In this document: piece after piece, positions 34,820 through 46,533 of the stretch
How positions within the stretch are numbered: the first letter of the stretch is position 1
How the letters are laid out: each line of letters begins with the position of its first letter
NCBI RefSeq assembly: GCF_025766255.1
Contig: NW_026516670.1
Location: 434,001 to 498,000, forward strand
DNA: 64,000 nucleotides
Origin: Zychaea mexicana
Lineage: Eukaryota > Mucoromycota > Mucoromycetes > Mucorales > Lichtheimiaceae
Reading direction: 5' to 3'
Notes under the pieces: model-generated
Database searches by the model: none
What the model was told of the DNA's origin: nothing
What the model saw: only the letters and a program-made list of their open reading frames with translations
Translations under genes and position numbers: made by a program

Positions 34820-36757
34820 AATACAAAACTCAAATCAAGCAAAAGGAAACCTGAGCTGGGGGAAGTTGCTGTGGCAATTCTTAGCGTGCACAGAACGCGA
34901 GTAAGCAGCTCCACCACTACTCCTACTACCTCCTTTGCCGCGCCGCAAGCTCCACTACTACTTCAACCTCATCCGCAGATATTCCAGAAAAACTGAGCGT
35001 AGAGGATAAGAAGAAAGTCGCAGATCTGTACGCGTCTTTCCAGAAGAACAAGATGTGGAAGTTGAAGAGTGGGAAGTTTGTCGAGGAGCAAATGGCGAAG
35101 TTGGTAACGAAAGCCGAATTCGAACAGTAAGTCTACACGGCAATCAATGATGTACACCAGATTGATATTAATCTCTGTCTTGTATGTCCTTTGAAAGTCC
35201 TGTTCACTTGTAATCTTTGATCCCTCGGACATCGCGTAGAAAGAATATTTTGACGACGATGAACTCAAGGAAATCCGCGGATTTCGTGCTCCAAAGGTGC
35301 CATCTCTGAGCATTGTTGAACCTTAAAAAATTCGTAAGTTCTTAACTTACGAAGTGCTTCTTTTTATGGTTCTTTTCAAAGAAGAAAAAGGTTATGAATT
35401 CTCAACCAAAATTTTAATTTTGGTATTGCAGAATTCACAGATAATTGTTTTTCCATAAAAAATTTTTAATTTTTTGTCTTGGCAAAAACTATTATCCGAA
35501 AAAAATGATTATTTTTTTCAAAGAAATTAAAATTAATTAATTAATTTTAATTTCGAAATGATATATCTTTTTAAAAAATTAACTTTAAAGATTTTTATTT
35601 ATTAATGATGCTCTCTACCTGCAGAACTTGAAGAATTCGCTGTATTATTTGGAGAAAAAGTGAGGAAATTTTGTCACAGTACCCTGAATCAGAATATTGA
35701 ATTAACCTTTTTCCTTTTCTCTTGCTTTTGCTAGAACAACTTGTGTGATATTTACGATCATGCCAACTCGTACAAAGTCGACTTATAGCAGGCAGACCTT
35801 TGTTGGATACGGTTATCAATAATGCTGTCCATGCGTTTACTGTTCCACAAATATTTTGACAAAGAGCATTCAGAGTCTGATCTCCTGAAGTGTGCATGGG
35901 AGTTTTTAGACAGCTGCTTTGATGCATCTGAGTTTATTACTGCTATCAGGTATATATAAAAACATCTGGACTAAAAATAATCAGGAAGACATATTCAAAA
36001 CAATCAATAGTGGGGGAAAGGCCAGCAAAGCGACATCAAAAGCTCAGAACCAAGAGCACTTAATTGGTTCCGTGGAAGCCACTTCACGTAAAAAAGTTGG
36101 CACAAAAGTTGACCTTTTGTACAAAGCACCGCTGATGGAGTTGGGCGCCATCGAAGTTGGTGCGTTTAATGATCGAAGCAGCACTAAATCAATTATGGAG
36201 TTGGGCATGAAATGCCTGGAAAACATTGAAGGATATACTGGTCGATCTTGAGTGCACCAACTTCACTCAGCTACATAACATGTGGACTTGTGGCTACATC
36301 CTTTCTGGTAGGTACAAACTAGTGGTGTAGTGAAATTCAAATAAGGTGGTTAAGGTCTGTTGCCTAGTTTGTTGGATAATATGCTTACATACATCTCTTC
36401 GAAACAAAATTGATAGGCCTTTATATGCAGTTTCTAATTGCCGATTGTCCAGAAGGATATGTATGCAGACTGACCAAGCTTGAGAACTGGGCACCATACC
36501 CCACTTGCGGAAAGAATTTTGTTTGTGACTTTTTTTATTTGCTGGAATTAGCGTGGGCCCGCAAAAGTATAATGGAAGAAACTAGAGTTGCTGCAGTAAC
36601 AAAGACAAACCGAAAGCACGGATCGTTTCATCCATCAACCATCCAACCAATTCTAAGCCATTCCTTCTACCATACCAAAAAGACGAACGCGAAAAAAAGA
36701 AAAGTCGATAGCGAACTCACCCTTGACGATCAACCCGCAACAGTTACAGATAAAGCC
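34820..36757 (+). pseudogene. Gene H, C-terminal exons, unit 1 right arm
   Basis: Inverted copy of 26401-28330. This copy has a frameshift in the Ser/Thr-rich first exon (near 34940), a TAG inside the NNLCD exon (35788-35790) and a base change that removes the final stop. Unlike the left arm it keeps the last exon open past KTN into a basic tail (KKTNAKKRKVDSE), showing that the longer C-terminus is ancestral and could act as a nuclear localisation signal. Confidence 0.55.
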
Positions 36758-36857
36758 ATACATGGTTTTCTGTACATATTGAATATTATACAGGATTTTT
36801 CATCTCCTAGCGGACGTTTGAACTTTTATTTAGGCAGAAGGGATTTAATTTTAGGCA

Positions 36858-37660
36858 GAGTGGACATGAATGTTAATCTAAGTAGACATGAATAAAAGTT
36901 AATCTAGACATGAATAATAAATGATCTGGACATGAATGAAAATCGAGCTGGACATGAGTGAAAATTGGGCTGGACATGAATGAAAATCGATCTAGACATG
37001 AATGAAAATCAAGCTGGACATGAATAAAAATCGAGCTGGGCGAATGAACAATATCTATAAATTTTGTTATGAATAACAAATTTTATGATATTATTCTATT
37101 CTAGTCAAGCTCCGTTCATTTCATTACTCCGGGCGTCGAACTAAAGTTCTAGCCTAGAAGAGGGGGGTTTGCTCACTACCGTTGCACCACTTAGAGTGTT
37201 TTAAACATAATGGTTAAGATTAACCCTATTGGTTGAAAATCTTATAGTGTTTAAGAAATTATTTTTTTAATTAAAAAAAATTAATTTCATGATTTATTAT
37301 AAACACTTAAAAATTATATTACTTATAATTTTTTACATATTTATAATTTCACTAAAATCATAACTCTAAGAGTTATCCCCCCTAGACATGAATAAAGATC
37401 GATCTGGACATGAATATAAAACGATCTAGATATGAATATAAATCGACCTGGACATGAATATAAATCGATCTGGACATGAGTAAAATCAATCTGGACAAAA
37501 TAAAAATCGATCTATACATGAATGAAAATTATTCTGGACAAGAATAATAATCAATCTAAACATGAATAATAGACAACCTGGACATAATAACAGTCAACCT
37601 AGACATAGTTTTAGTCAACTAAGATATAATAAAAGTTGAAGTAGATAATATATTAAGTGT
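36858..37660. repeat. GACATGAAT degenerate minisatellite, unit 1 (two blocks)
   Basis: Blocks at about 36858-37045 and 37384-37660 consist of 18-22 bp units of the form CTGGACATGAATAAAAATCGA with frequent substitutions and length changes. A tRNA-like repeat and AT-rich sequence separate the blocks. Units are contiguous with no unique spacers, so this is a minisatellite, not a CRISPR. The same two blocks occur in unit 2. Confidence 0.8.
37125..37198 (-). repeat. tRNA-like sequence (SINE-head candidate), unit 1, copy a
   Basis: Minus strand: ACTCTAAGTGGTGCAACGG (box A-like) at the 5' end and GTTCGACGCC (37132-37141), a perfect match to the Pol III box B consensus, about 40 bp downstream. Spacing fits a tRNA. 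Acceptor-stem pairing is partial and I could not fold a full cloverleaf, so it is not a functional tRNA gene. A related copy lies inverted at 37992. Confidence 0.45.
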
Positions 37661-37991
37661 AGCAGAGCAGAATATTTGAGTACTTAAGATTTTCAATTCA
37701 AGTCAAGACATAATAGAAGTTAAGCAGTACAAAGCCAATGTCAAGATGTAGTAGTATGGCTGTTTCACTCGTGACAAGAAGCTTGTAGGCTGATGTACAG
37801 GAAATAGCAAGGGTGCGGCAGAAACTCACTGTGCACATAAGCCTATTTTGCTGCTGTGGGAACAGGGCCTGAGCGTTTCCCCTCATTTCTTTTACCCAGG
37901 TTGAGTTTGAAACAGATTAGAGGCTGGTTAATTTCTCAAACCCTAAATAATTCTTAGCTAAGATGATTATTCTCAATCATTAAGTCTAAAT

Positions 37992-38100
37992 CACTCTAAG
38001 TAGCGCAACAATAGTGAGCAAATCCCTCCTCTAAGCAAGGAACACCTGGACACAGCTTAGCTTGACTATGAAAGGAATAACTAAAATTTATTTACTGTTT
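37992..38100 (+). repeat. tRNA-like sequence, unit 1, copy b (inverted to copy a)
   Basis: CACTCTAAGTAGCGCAACAA followed by TAGTGAGCAAATCCCTCCTC is a diverged version of copy a. Its box B is degraded. Similarity continues into the downstream GCTTGACTA...GGAATAA region, as in copy a, so the shared unit is about 110-130 bp. This suggests an old SINE family. Confidence 0.4.
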
Positions 38101-38133
38101 ATAGTAAAATTAATTGTTATGGATTGAGCCTCT

Positions 38134-38326
38134 ATGGTGCCCAGTCCTCAAGCTTGGTCAGTCTGCATACATATCCTTCTGGACAATCGGCAATTAGAAA
38201 CTGCATATACAGGCCTATCAATTTTGTTTCGAAGAGATGTATGTAAGTATATTATCCAACAAACTAGGCAACAGACCTTAACTACCTTATTTGAATTTCG
38301 CTACACTACTAGTTTGTACCTACCAG
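38134..38326 (-). pseudogene. Gene H last-exon fragment, unit 2 (left of element B)
   Basis: Corresponds to 26656-26850 of unit 1: the start of the last gene H exon and the intron before it. It is cut at 38134 by the unit junction and at 38326 by element B, whose insertion lies at the 5' splice site of that intron. Confidence 0.6.
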
Positions 38327-38429
38327 AGTGGGTACTGCATTACCTTATTGGTTATAAATTAATATTTGTTTTATTAAAGAACTATTAATTTTTTATATCT
38401 AAATTGAATTTTATAATATAAATAAAAAA

Positions 38430-39954
38430 TGGAGCAAATAGATTATACAACATTAATTACAGAGGAAGTAAATACTATTATTACTAATTATTGGACATTT
38501 CTTGAATGGAATTGGCCTATTATGCATAATAAATTCAAACATAGAACACAAATAAAACATATTAAATTTATTTGAAAAATTAAAGATATATTATTAAAAA
38601 AATTAGGTTATACAGCTGTATTTTTTTCTTAGTTGTACTATACACAAATAAAGAGTATCCAGCTCCTTATTTTGAATTAAAAAAAGGCTTATTTTTATTA
38701 TATCATTTAGTTTCGGGTATTTCTAGAGATGAAATTGAAAAATATTTACCTCAAAGTATATGTCATACATTTTATAAAAAATTTTGGATGAATGAAGAGA
38801 ATTATAAAAGAATTAATAAAATAGTAAATGATTCATTAATATATATGTTTTCAAATATAAAATTACGTGTTTTGTCTACAAGAAAATATAATCCAGATTT
38901 ATTTAAATATGTAACACTTATTTTGGATAGTCATGATTCACGAATTAATTATACAGATACGGATTTAGATAGATCAAGTTTATATTCATATAAATTTAAA
39001 AAGAATGGTGTACACACACAATTTGTAGCTGATATTAATGATATGATAATTTTTATATCAAAAAGTGAATTCTGTGTAGATAGTTCTGATGGTAGCATGT
39101 TTTTAAATATGAAACTTTATAATAAAATGAATCAAAATGATACTTTAGCTATTGATGGTAGATATACTTTGTTCATAACACAGTTTACTGAACTTGCTAC
39201 AGAAAAAGGATATGATTTTAGTAATGATAACTTTGTATATCCAATTCGTAAAAATATAAATAAAGATTTAACTATTACTGAAGAACATTTTAATAATACA
39301 TTTAGAAGCTTTAGAAATAAAATCGGAAATCAATTTTCTAAAATTGGAAATAAATTTTATTGTTTTAATAATAATAAATCAATTGTAAAGATGGATAATA
39401 TTAAATATTATAATCTTCAGTTCCATGTTGCCTGTTTATTAAAAAATATTACAAAGTTTGTAGAAGTATTTAATATACCTATTTCACCATATCATAAAAT
39501 ATGGCATAGTCCTGATTTTGATTTTCCTATTGAAAAAAAATTAATTGACATAGTTGTTAGTAATAATAAACAAAATAAGGATAAGCTTGATAGAATGGTA
39601 CAACTACAAAATAATTTATCAAATATGACATTATCAAATAATAATGAAATGGTTATAGATGATAATAATAGTGAATTAGATGATTTAGAAAATAGTGAAA
39701 ATGATAATGATATTCCTAATTTTAATGAACGTACTAGAAAAAGAAGAAGAAATGTAAAAGGAAAACAGCGTTCAACTGTATCATATGACATAGAAAGTAT
39801 TATTGGACATAAAAAAGAAAAGAATGTATATTTATTTCAGGTAAAATGGGTTGGATATAGTAATAATGATAATAGCTGGTTATCTATTAATATGTTTAAC
39901 CAAAAAGAATTAGTAAATGCATATATTGAAAGGAATAGTCTAGGCATACTATAA
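38430..39954 (+). pseudogene. Element B chromodomain DDE transposase, copy 1
   Basis: Paralogue of the arm transposase. Starts at MEQIDYTTLITEEVNTII. TGA at 38572-38574 and a frameshift near 38630 interrupt the N-terminal part. From 38788 a 388-residue frame is open to the end, with VTLILDSHDSRINY (first Asp), LAIDGRYTLFI (second Asp), FRSFRNKIGNQFSKIGNKF-type third block, basic RTRKRRRN and a chromodomain (YDIESIIGHKK, then FQVKWVGYS and DNSWLS). At the position of the catalytic Glu in the arm enzyme (SAIEAQF) this protein has Gly (NKIGNQF), so cleavage activity is doubtful although the frame is well preserved. Confidence 0.75.
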
Positions 39955-40030
39955 TAAGAACATAATATATATTAAAATTATATAAAAAAATTGTGGAAGA
40001 ATATTATTAAAGCATAAGAATAAAGGATTA

Positions 40031-40485
40031 CTAATAGTAATTTTTATAGGTTTTCTTTTTTTTTAATTTTTTTTTCTGTTTTTTTTCAGGCTTTATATAC
40101 AGCTCTTTTATCTCTATATTTTTAACACTATCATTAACTACTAATAGCTTTTTTTTTGGAATATGTAGCTTACTATATTGACAGCAACGAAAATCCTTTT
40201 TACCATCAGGTAAATTTGTCTTGATTTTCTTCCCACAAAACTGTCCATTACGTTTTCCTTTTTTAAATTTATAGCTACAAAAACCATGATTCATAGACAA
40301 ATCTAAGAAGTGATCATTTGAAAAAAGAGATTTTATTTTATTTTTTAAATTTTTTTGAATTTTTTTAAAATATTTTCTTCAACAAAATGATTGAATTCTG
40401 AATCAATAAATGTATCAATTTCGTTACATAAGTTGATTCTAAGATTAATGTGGTTGATAGGAAGATATTCATTTAACGCAACCAT
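40031..40485 (-). pseudogene. Element B Cys-rich basic protein, copy 1
   Basis: Second gene of element B, convergent with the transposase. It begins MVALNEYLPINHIN and is frameshifted in an A/T run near 40370. The C-terminal part holds a Cys pattern NHGFCSYKFKKG, GQFCGKKIK, FRCCQYSK that looks like a small zinc-binding fold, then a Lys-rich tail. In this copy the residue after CQ is Tyr where copy 2 has His, which may be a lost metal ligand. Harbinger elements usually encode a second DNA-binding protein; this ORF holds that place but is not Myb-like. Confidence 0.5.
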
Positions 40486-40766
40486 TTTCTTTTTCTTTTG
40501 AATGATCTATTTTTATATAAAAATAAAATTCAATTTTATAAAAAAAAGTAATTGAGTTTGAAATTTATTTATTAGCAAATACTAATGGTGATAACTCTGC
40601 AACATTATTACATTTAAATTATTTATATATTCTGAATTCATTATTGATAGGTTTATTTCTTTTTAAGATAAAATTTAATTTATAACCATTTTAAATTTTT
40701 GTTACAACAAAAAATTTATTACCAATAGTTTTTATATAAAAACAGTTGGTAATGCATATGCGCCAG

Positions 40767-42250
40767 AAAGGATGTAGCCATAAGTCCACATGTTACGTAG
40801 CTGAGTGAAGTTGGTGCACTCAAGATCGACCAGTTATCCTTCAATGTTTTCCAGGCATTTCATGCCCAACTCCATAATTGATTTAGTGCTGCTTCGATCA
40901 TTAAAGCACCAACTTCGATGGCGCCCAACTCCATCAGCGTGCTTTGTACAAAAGGTCAACTTTTGTGCCAACTTTTTTACGTGAAGTGGCTTCCACGGAA
41001 CCAATTAAGTGCTCTTGTTCTGAGCTTTTGATGTCGCTTTGCTGGCCTTTCCCCCACTATTGATTGTTTTGAATATGTCTTCCTGATTATTTTTAGTCCA
41101 GATGTTTTTATATATACCTGATAGCAGTAATAAACTCAGATGCATCAAAGCAGCTGTCTAAAAACTCCCATGCACACTTCAGGAGATCAGACTCTGAATG
41201 CTCTTTGTCAAAATATTTGTGGAACAGTAAATGCACGGACAGCATTATTGATAACCGTATCCAACAAAGGTCTGCCTGCTGTAAGTCGACTTTGTACGAG
41301 TTGGCATAATCGTAAATATCACGTAAGTTGTTCTAGCAAAAGCAAGAGAAAAGGAAAAAGGTTAATTCAATATTCTGATTCGGGGTACTGTGACAAAATT
41401 TCCTCACTTTTTCTCCAAATGATACAGCGAATTCTTCAAGTTCTGCAGGTAGAGAGCATCATTAATAAATAAAAATCTTTAAAGTTAATTTTTTAAAAAG
41501 ATATATCATTTCGAAATTAAAATTAATTAATTGATTTTTAATTTCTTTGAAAAAAATAATCATTTTTTTTGGATAATAGTTTTTGCCAAGACAAAAAATT
41601 AAAGATTTTTTTATGGAAAAACAATTATCTGTGAATTCTGCAATACCTAAAATTAAAATTTTAGTTGAGAATTCAGAACCTTTTTCTTCTTTGAAAAAGA
41701 ACCATAAAAAGAAGCACTTCGTAAGTTAAGAACTTACGAATTTTTTAAAGGTTCAACAATGCTCAGAGATGGCACCTTTGGAGCACGAAATCCGCGGATT
41801 TCCTTGAGTTCATTGTCGTCAAAATATTCTTTCTACGCGATGTCCGAGGGATCAAAGATTACTAAGTGAATAGGACTTTCAAAGGACATACAAGACAGAG
41901 ATTAATATCAATCCGGTGTACAATCATTGATCGTCGTGTAGACTTACTGTTCGAATTCAGCTTTCGTTACCAACTTCGCCATTTGCTCCTCGACAAACTT
42001 CCCACTCTTCAACTTCCACATCTTGTTCTTCTGGATAGACGCGTACAGATCTGCGACTTTCTTCTTATCCTCTACACTCAGTTTTTCTGGAATATCTGCG
42101 GATGAGGTCGAAGTAGTAGTGGAGCTTGTGGCAGCGGCAAAGGAGGTAGTAGGAGTAGTGGTGGAGCTGCTTACTCGCGTTCTATGCGCGCTAAGAATTG
42201 CCACAGCAACTTCCCCCCAGCTCAGGTTTCCTTTTCACTTGATTTGAGTT
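40767..42250 (-). pseudogene. Gene H, C-terminal exons, unit 2 left arm
   Basis: Same exon blocks as unit 1 (SGKFVEEQM, SIVEP, NNLCD, KKVGTKVDLLYK). Small deletions near 40840-40950 (single bases missing relative to 61560-61680) break the DLLY exon. The first exon carries AAATSS and ASIQKNK, variants shared only with the unit 2 right arm, pointing to recent conversion between the arms. Confidence 0.55.
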
Positions 42251-42478
42251 TTGTATTAGTAGTTTGGCGTCCTACTATTAGTTGTCTAACCAATTATAAT
42301 CTACTAGCTGTAATATAGATAATAGAATTACTATGATCGGTATAACCATCAGTGGCTGAATTAATTATTGATTTACAATAAAAATAATAAAAATTGAATT
42401 TTTTTATTTATATTGGTAGCCTCCCACAAGAAAAAAAAGAGCGATTGTTTAAAGTATATAACAACAAATAAAAATGAA

Positions 42479-42650
42479 GATGGATATTCTTAATTGAGCA
42501 AATAAAAAATAAATGAAATATTTTTTTTCATCCATAAATATAATATTGGTTTCTTGATGTTACATATATTTATAATCATAACAAAAAATTTAAAATAACT
42601 ATAAATATGTAAAAAAGTTTTGGATAAACAAATATCCCAAAATATCCGTC
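42479..42650. mobile_element. 172 bp MITE at the transposase start, unit 2 left arm
   Basis: Same element as at 34429, with GAA duplications at 42476-42478 and 42651-42653. Confidence 0.8.
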
Positions 42651-44137
42651 GAACATAATACAACACAACACACTAAACAACTCGATATTGAAATTAAAAA
42701 TTTAATTGATAATAAATGGACTTTTCTTGATAAATCTTGGCCTGAAATGCAACATAGATTTAATCATAGAACAGCTATTAAAGATATGAAGAGTAATACA
42801 ATAAATGATATAAAGGATGTATTACTTAATAGATTTGGATTTATACCTGTATTTTATTTTCTTACAGTTTTATATGGAAATATTGAATATCCAGGGCCAT
42901 ACCGCGAGATTGAAAAAGGACTTGCATTATTATATCATATAGTATCAGGTGTATCAGGAAAGGATATGCATACTATTATGCCATATGCAACATTTTATGA
43001 CTTATATAAGCGGTTCTGGATTACTAACTATAATGAATTGAATAAAAAGGTAAAATAAGATCTAGATAGTATGTTCTCATCACCACGTATTCGCATTCTA
43101 TCAGCAATAATAAACAATCCAGATGGTTTTAAGCATGTTACACTATTTATTGATGAACATGATAGTAAAATAAAGTATAATAAACCAAATGAGTCACATT
43201 CACAATTATATTCATATAAATTAAAAAGGCCAGCTAGACGTACACAACTTATACAGGATATGAATGAAATAATTACACATGTTTCAGTATCTGAAAAATG
43301 GGCTATCAGAAATGATGGTACTATGTTTATTAATATGAAACTATATAAAAAAATAAGTGAGGCAGATTGTTTAGGAATGGATGGTAGATATAAATTATTT
43401 ATACAAAAGTTTAAAGATAATGCGACAGATGCTGTATATAGTTTTTATGATCGTAATTTTTTACATCCTATAAGAAAAGAACCAGGACAAAAGTTAACAA
43501 TCAATGAGACATACGTTATAACAAGTTTGGATCATTTCGCTCAGCAATAGAAGCACAGTTCTCTATGTTAGGCTCTAAATTTGAACGATTTAATAATAAT
43601 CGTGCAGCACTGCAAATAACCGATATAAGATATTATAGTATTCAGTTTCGTGTTGCTTGTATTCTTACTAATATATGGCGATTTGTAAATAAGTATAATA
43701 TAGAGGTACAACCACATCATAAATTATGGTATGGAAAAGATTGTGAATTCCCAAGTAAGAAAAACAAACTTGACTTAGTATTTTCAGATGAGCAAAAAGT
43801 GAATACTGAATATAACGAAATGGTTGACATGCAGCAGAAATTTCTACAGCTTAACATTAATCAATCAATAGATATGGCTATAGATAGTGAGGACGAAACT
43901 GAAAATAATACATCTAAACGCAAGAGAAAAAATCAAAGAGAACAGAGAAATATAGAACATAGTAATTCATATGAAATTGAGAAGATTGTAGGACATGTGT
44001 ATACTGATAATAAGTATATATTTGAGGTTAAGTAGGTTGGATATAGTGTAAAGGATAATAGTTGGTTAACAGTTGAAAAGTTTAATTCCCCAGAAATGCT
44101 ACATGAATATATGGCCACACATGGTATTCAGCTCTAA
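42651..44137 (+). pseudogene. Chromodomain DDE transposase, unit 2 left arm
   Basis: Carries the right-arm set of lesions, not those of the unit 1 left arm: MITE at codon 2, TAA at about 43057-43059, the frame break near 43515 before the Glu block, and TAG at 44032-44034 in the chromodomain. Frames 42747-43058, 43071-43550 and 43565-44035 show the pieces. Convergent with the second Rep copy. Confidence 0.75.
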
Positions 44138-44191
44138 ACTAATATCTTACTTATTTGCTTATTAAAAAATCTCATATTGAAACTGACCGCA

Positions 44192-45932
44192 TCAAACCTT
44201 TCGTTTACTTGCCCAATTATATTTATGTTTTATGCATTCATTAGTTATACTTGTACTTATATTAGTATGTGTTGATTTATTTTTGACGTCAGTTTCTTTT
44301 GTTATATCTATATCATCTATCATAGCCTGTTTTATATTCTTATGCTTTTTAAAATATTCTTTTGGCTGTATTTCTTCTACCAATTGCTGGTTTCTCCATT
44401 TGTTTTTAATGTGTCTTCTTTTCTTTTTACGTTTTGGTATATTATTTGGTATGTTGCAGTCACTGCTTTTCTCTGATTCAAATGTACTTACATCTATATA
44501 TTTATGTTTCTCTATATCTCCTGGTGGGTTTTCCCAATCAGTAGTATCATTTTCAACATCATCACATTTTATATCATTAAACACATCTTACCAATGCCTA
44601 CAATCTGCTGATGGTGGTACCTTTACAGTTGACCATCCTCTATTATTTTGTTGAGGCGGTTTATGTTGTTTATTGTTCTGTGTATTATTACTATTATGTT
44701 TTTCTTCTTGTTCCTTCATATATTCTTCTGTATCAGCTAATTCTTATAGTTCCTCTACTGTTTTATCCATCGGTGTATATTTTTTAATATCATCCTGACC
44801 ACTATTATGTGCATAACGGATAAATGTATGCTGATCTTGGTATTCGTTTCGAATTCACCTTTGTATAAGTCCTCATATATATCCATGTTTTCATAATACA
44901 TGAATTTATTTTCATAATCCTTCACCTTCATTGTGTATGGATTCCATATTATATGACCTTTACGGTTCTTATCAACATAGATAATATATAAACGATTGAG
45001 CGTTGGCTCTAACTCATATACTGATTTGTTTTTGTATAACATGTGCGGCATATAGTTACTATTCAGTATTATTGGCATATTTTTCTTTTTAGTTATTGAC
45101 TTTGTGAATTTGCCATTAAGTTTTAACTGTGTTCCTTCTAACATTTGGTTTCTGTTTCTTCATTATACATAAAATCATAATCATCATCCTTATAATCTGA
45201 CTAATCATTTTCTTTATTCATTAGATATGCTCGATGACCACCTTGTTCTAATACATCAATGTTATATGTCTTACCTACATTTGATGGACCTACAATCCAG
45301 TATTGTGGTATCTTATTTTTACCACCAAACATTGTTTCAATACCAAACATAGACCACATATGTAATTTATTTCCAGGGTTATTTTCCATATCTGCATCAT
45401 GAAAGTAAGAATTTAAATTTGATTTTACAGTATCATATTTCTATAGCAATTCTGGATATATTTCAGTAGCCTTCCACATATTAAGCTGCTTAGTAATTAA
45501 CTGATATCCAAGTAACTGTTGGTGCATTTTTCTGGTTCTAATTTCATAATTTAGATCCATATCATAACAAATATAATCTTTTCCTTTCATACAATAGCTA
45601 ATAGACTTTTGTGGATTACCACCTGGTTTAATATTTGGACTAACACCATCAATAGTAAAGAATTTACGTGCTGTTTTTGTGTCGAACCGCTCATCCATTT
45701 GTATCCATATGTGTACATGTTTCTCATTGGTTTCTGGTGCAATTTCATCACATGCAATTGCCTTTTCAATTCGATAACCAATACGTTCATGTTTTATAAA
45801 GCATTCCATGATTTGCTCTTTTGTTAAATGGAAGTCCTTATAAATATATGTGAACAGCCTTTAGTATTTTGGAATCGGAATTCTTTGCCGCCCTGCAAGG
45901 AATCTACACCAGAGGTGTTACCCTCTAACATT
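44192..45932 (-). pseudogene. CRESS-type Rep, unit 2
   Basis: Near-identical to the unit 1 Rep, with the same motif order: HVHIWIQ, YCMKGKD, GPSNVGKT, PIILNSN and a basic tail. The TAG before the Walker B region (45201-45203) and downstream breaks are shared with unit 1. Private differences: a 1 bp loss near 45858 breaks the N-terminus, a 1 bp gain near 45553 keeps HUH and linker in one frame, and a Trp-to-TAG change (about 45441-45443) stops before Walker A. Confidence 0.8.
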
Positions 45933-46233
45933 GCATCGGAAAATTGAGGATTTGAGGATTTGAGGATTTGAGGATTTGAGGAACTCACATATTCTCGGAT
46001 TCTTCTAATTATTTTATTGCGTGCATTATCTTTAGTTTTTTATCTACTTTAGCCTGTGTAAGGTCTTTTTCGAGTTCTGACCTCAGTTGTGTGACAAGAG
46101 GCTCATACTCAATATGCTGATGGTTTTCAGCAAGGTGTTCTGCTCTTTCAATTAAGAGCGTCAATATAACTCCTAAAATAGGAACAAATTCAGCCATAAT
46201 GGCTAAGAATGCGAGAAGGTTGAGTTGGTTCAT
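45926..46233 (-). pseudogene. Small membrane-anchored ORF upstream of Rep, unit 2
   Basis: Copy of 31824-32141. A one-base loss in the run of T near 46034-46039 shifts the frame after the coiled region, so the product would end early. Confidence 0.45.
45944..45982. repeat. Octamer repeats upstream of Rep, unit 2
   Basis: Five copies of TTGAGGAT, the last imperfect; one fewer than unit 1. Copy-number change between near-identical units shows slippage since duplication. Confidence 0.7.
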
Positions 46234-46533
46234 GTCGATTGTTGAAGTAATAAAGATAAGAAATATAACAAATATATTTTGCTTTATATTCTGTGGTATT
46301 ATTTTTATATTTACAAAAAATTCAATTTTTATTTTTTTCAAAAATTTAAATATATGCATGCCAAGACATTCGTGCATGAATTATTTCAATAAAAATTAAT
46401 TTGGCTATCCTGACATATCTTAGCTAATAAGCTATCTAGGGTTACTAGATTGCATTAAAATCATCATAACTATGGCCGGTCCCCTTTGTTTGTTGTAAGG
46501 AACGCGAGCTTTTACTCACAAACTCAACGTTTT

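Larger units (their letters stand above)
32990..36790. repeat. Inverted arm, unit 1 right
   Basis: Inverted copy of the left arm. It starts inside the transposase chromodomain, so that gene lacks its last codons here, and ends where the left-arm match stops near 36790. It contains the MITE (34429-34600) that the unit 1 left arm lacks. Confidence 0.8.
26364..38133. mobile_element. Array unit 1: inverted-arm element with transposases and Rep
   Basis: First of three head-to-tail units. The left arm (26364-29989) and right arm (32990-36790) are inverted copies of each other around a centre at 29990-32989. Arm contents, from outside in: the C-terminal part of gene H, an AT-rich block, a further H exon, and the chromodomain transposase. 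The centre holds Rep, a small membrane ORF and the 5' exons of gene H. The tail (36791-38133) holds a minisatellite and tRNA-like repeats. This unit lacks element B, and its left arm extends 292 bp further out than in units 2 and 3, so it marks the left edge of the array. Transposon DNA is visibly AT-richer than gene H or the host flank. Confidence 0.8.
38327..40763. mobile_element. Element B: Harbinger-like transposon, copy in unit 2 (2437 bp)
   Basis: Inserted into gene H of the left arm. Ends read AGTGGGTACTGCATTACC at the left and, inverted, GCGCATATGCATTACC at the right, sharing TGCATTACC. CAG flanks both sides (38324-38326 and 40764-40766), fitting the 3 bp CWG target preference of PIF/Harbinger elements. 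Unit 1 at 26845-26855 shows the empty site. It encodes two convergent genes. Confidence 0.82.
40767..44089. repeat. Inverted arm, unit 2 left (right of element B)
   Basis: Continuation of the unit 2 left arm. It shares private variants with the unit 2 right arm (see gene H and transposase entries), up to the inner arm boundary after TTTAATTCC. Confidence 0.75.

Noticed and set aside
37125..37198. Functional tRNA gene
   Set aside because: Box A and box B fit, but D-arm and anticodon-arm pairing fail and the acceptor stem is only partly paired.
36858..37660. Possible CRISPR-like array from the repeated GACATGAAT units
   Set aside because: Units are contiguous, degenerate and variable in length with no unique spacers, and the genome is eukaryotic; it is a minisatellite.
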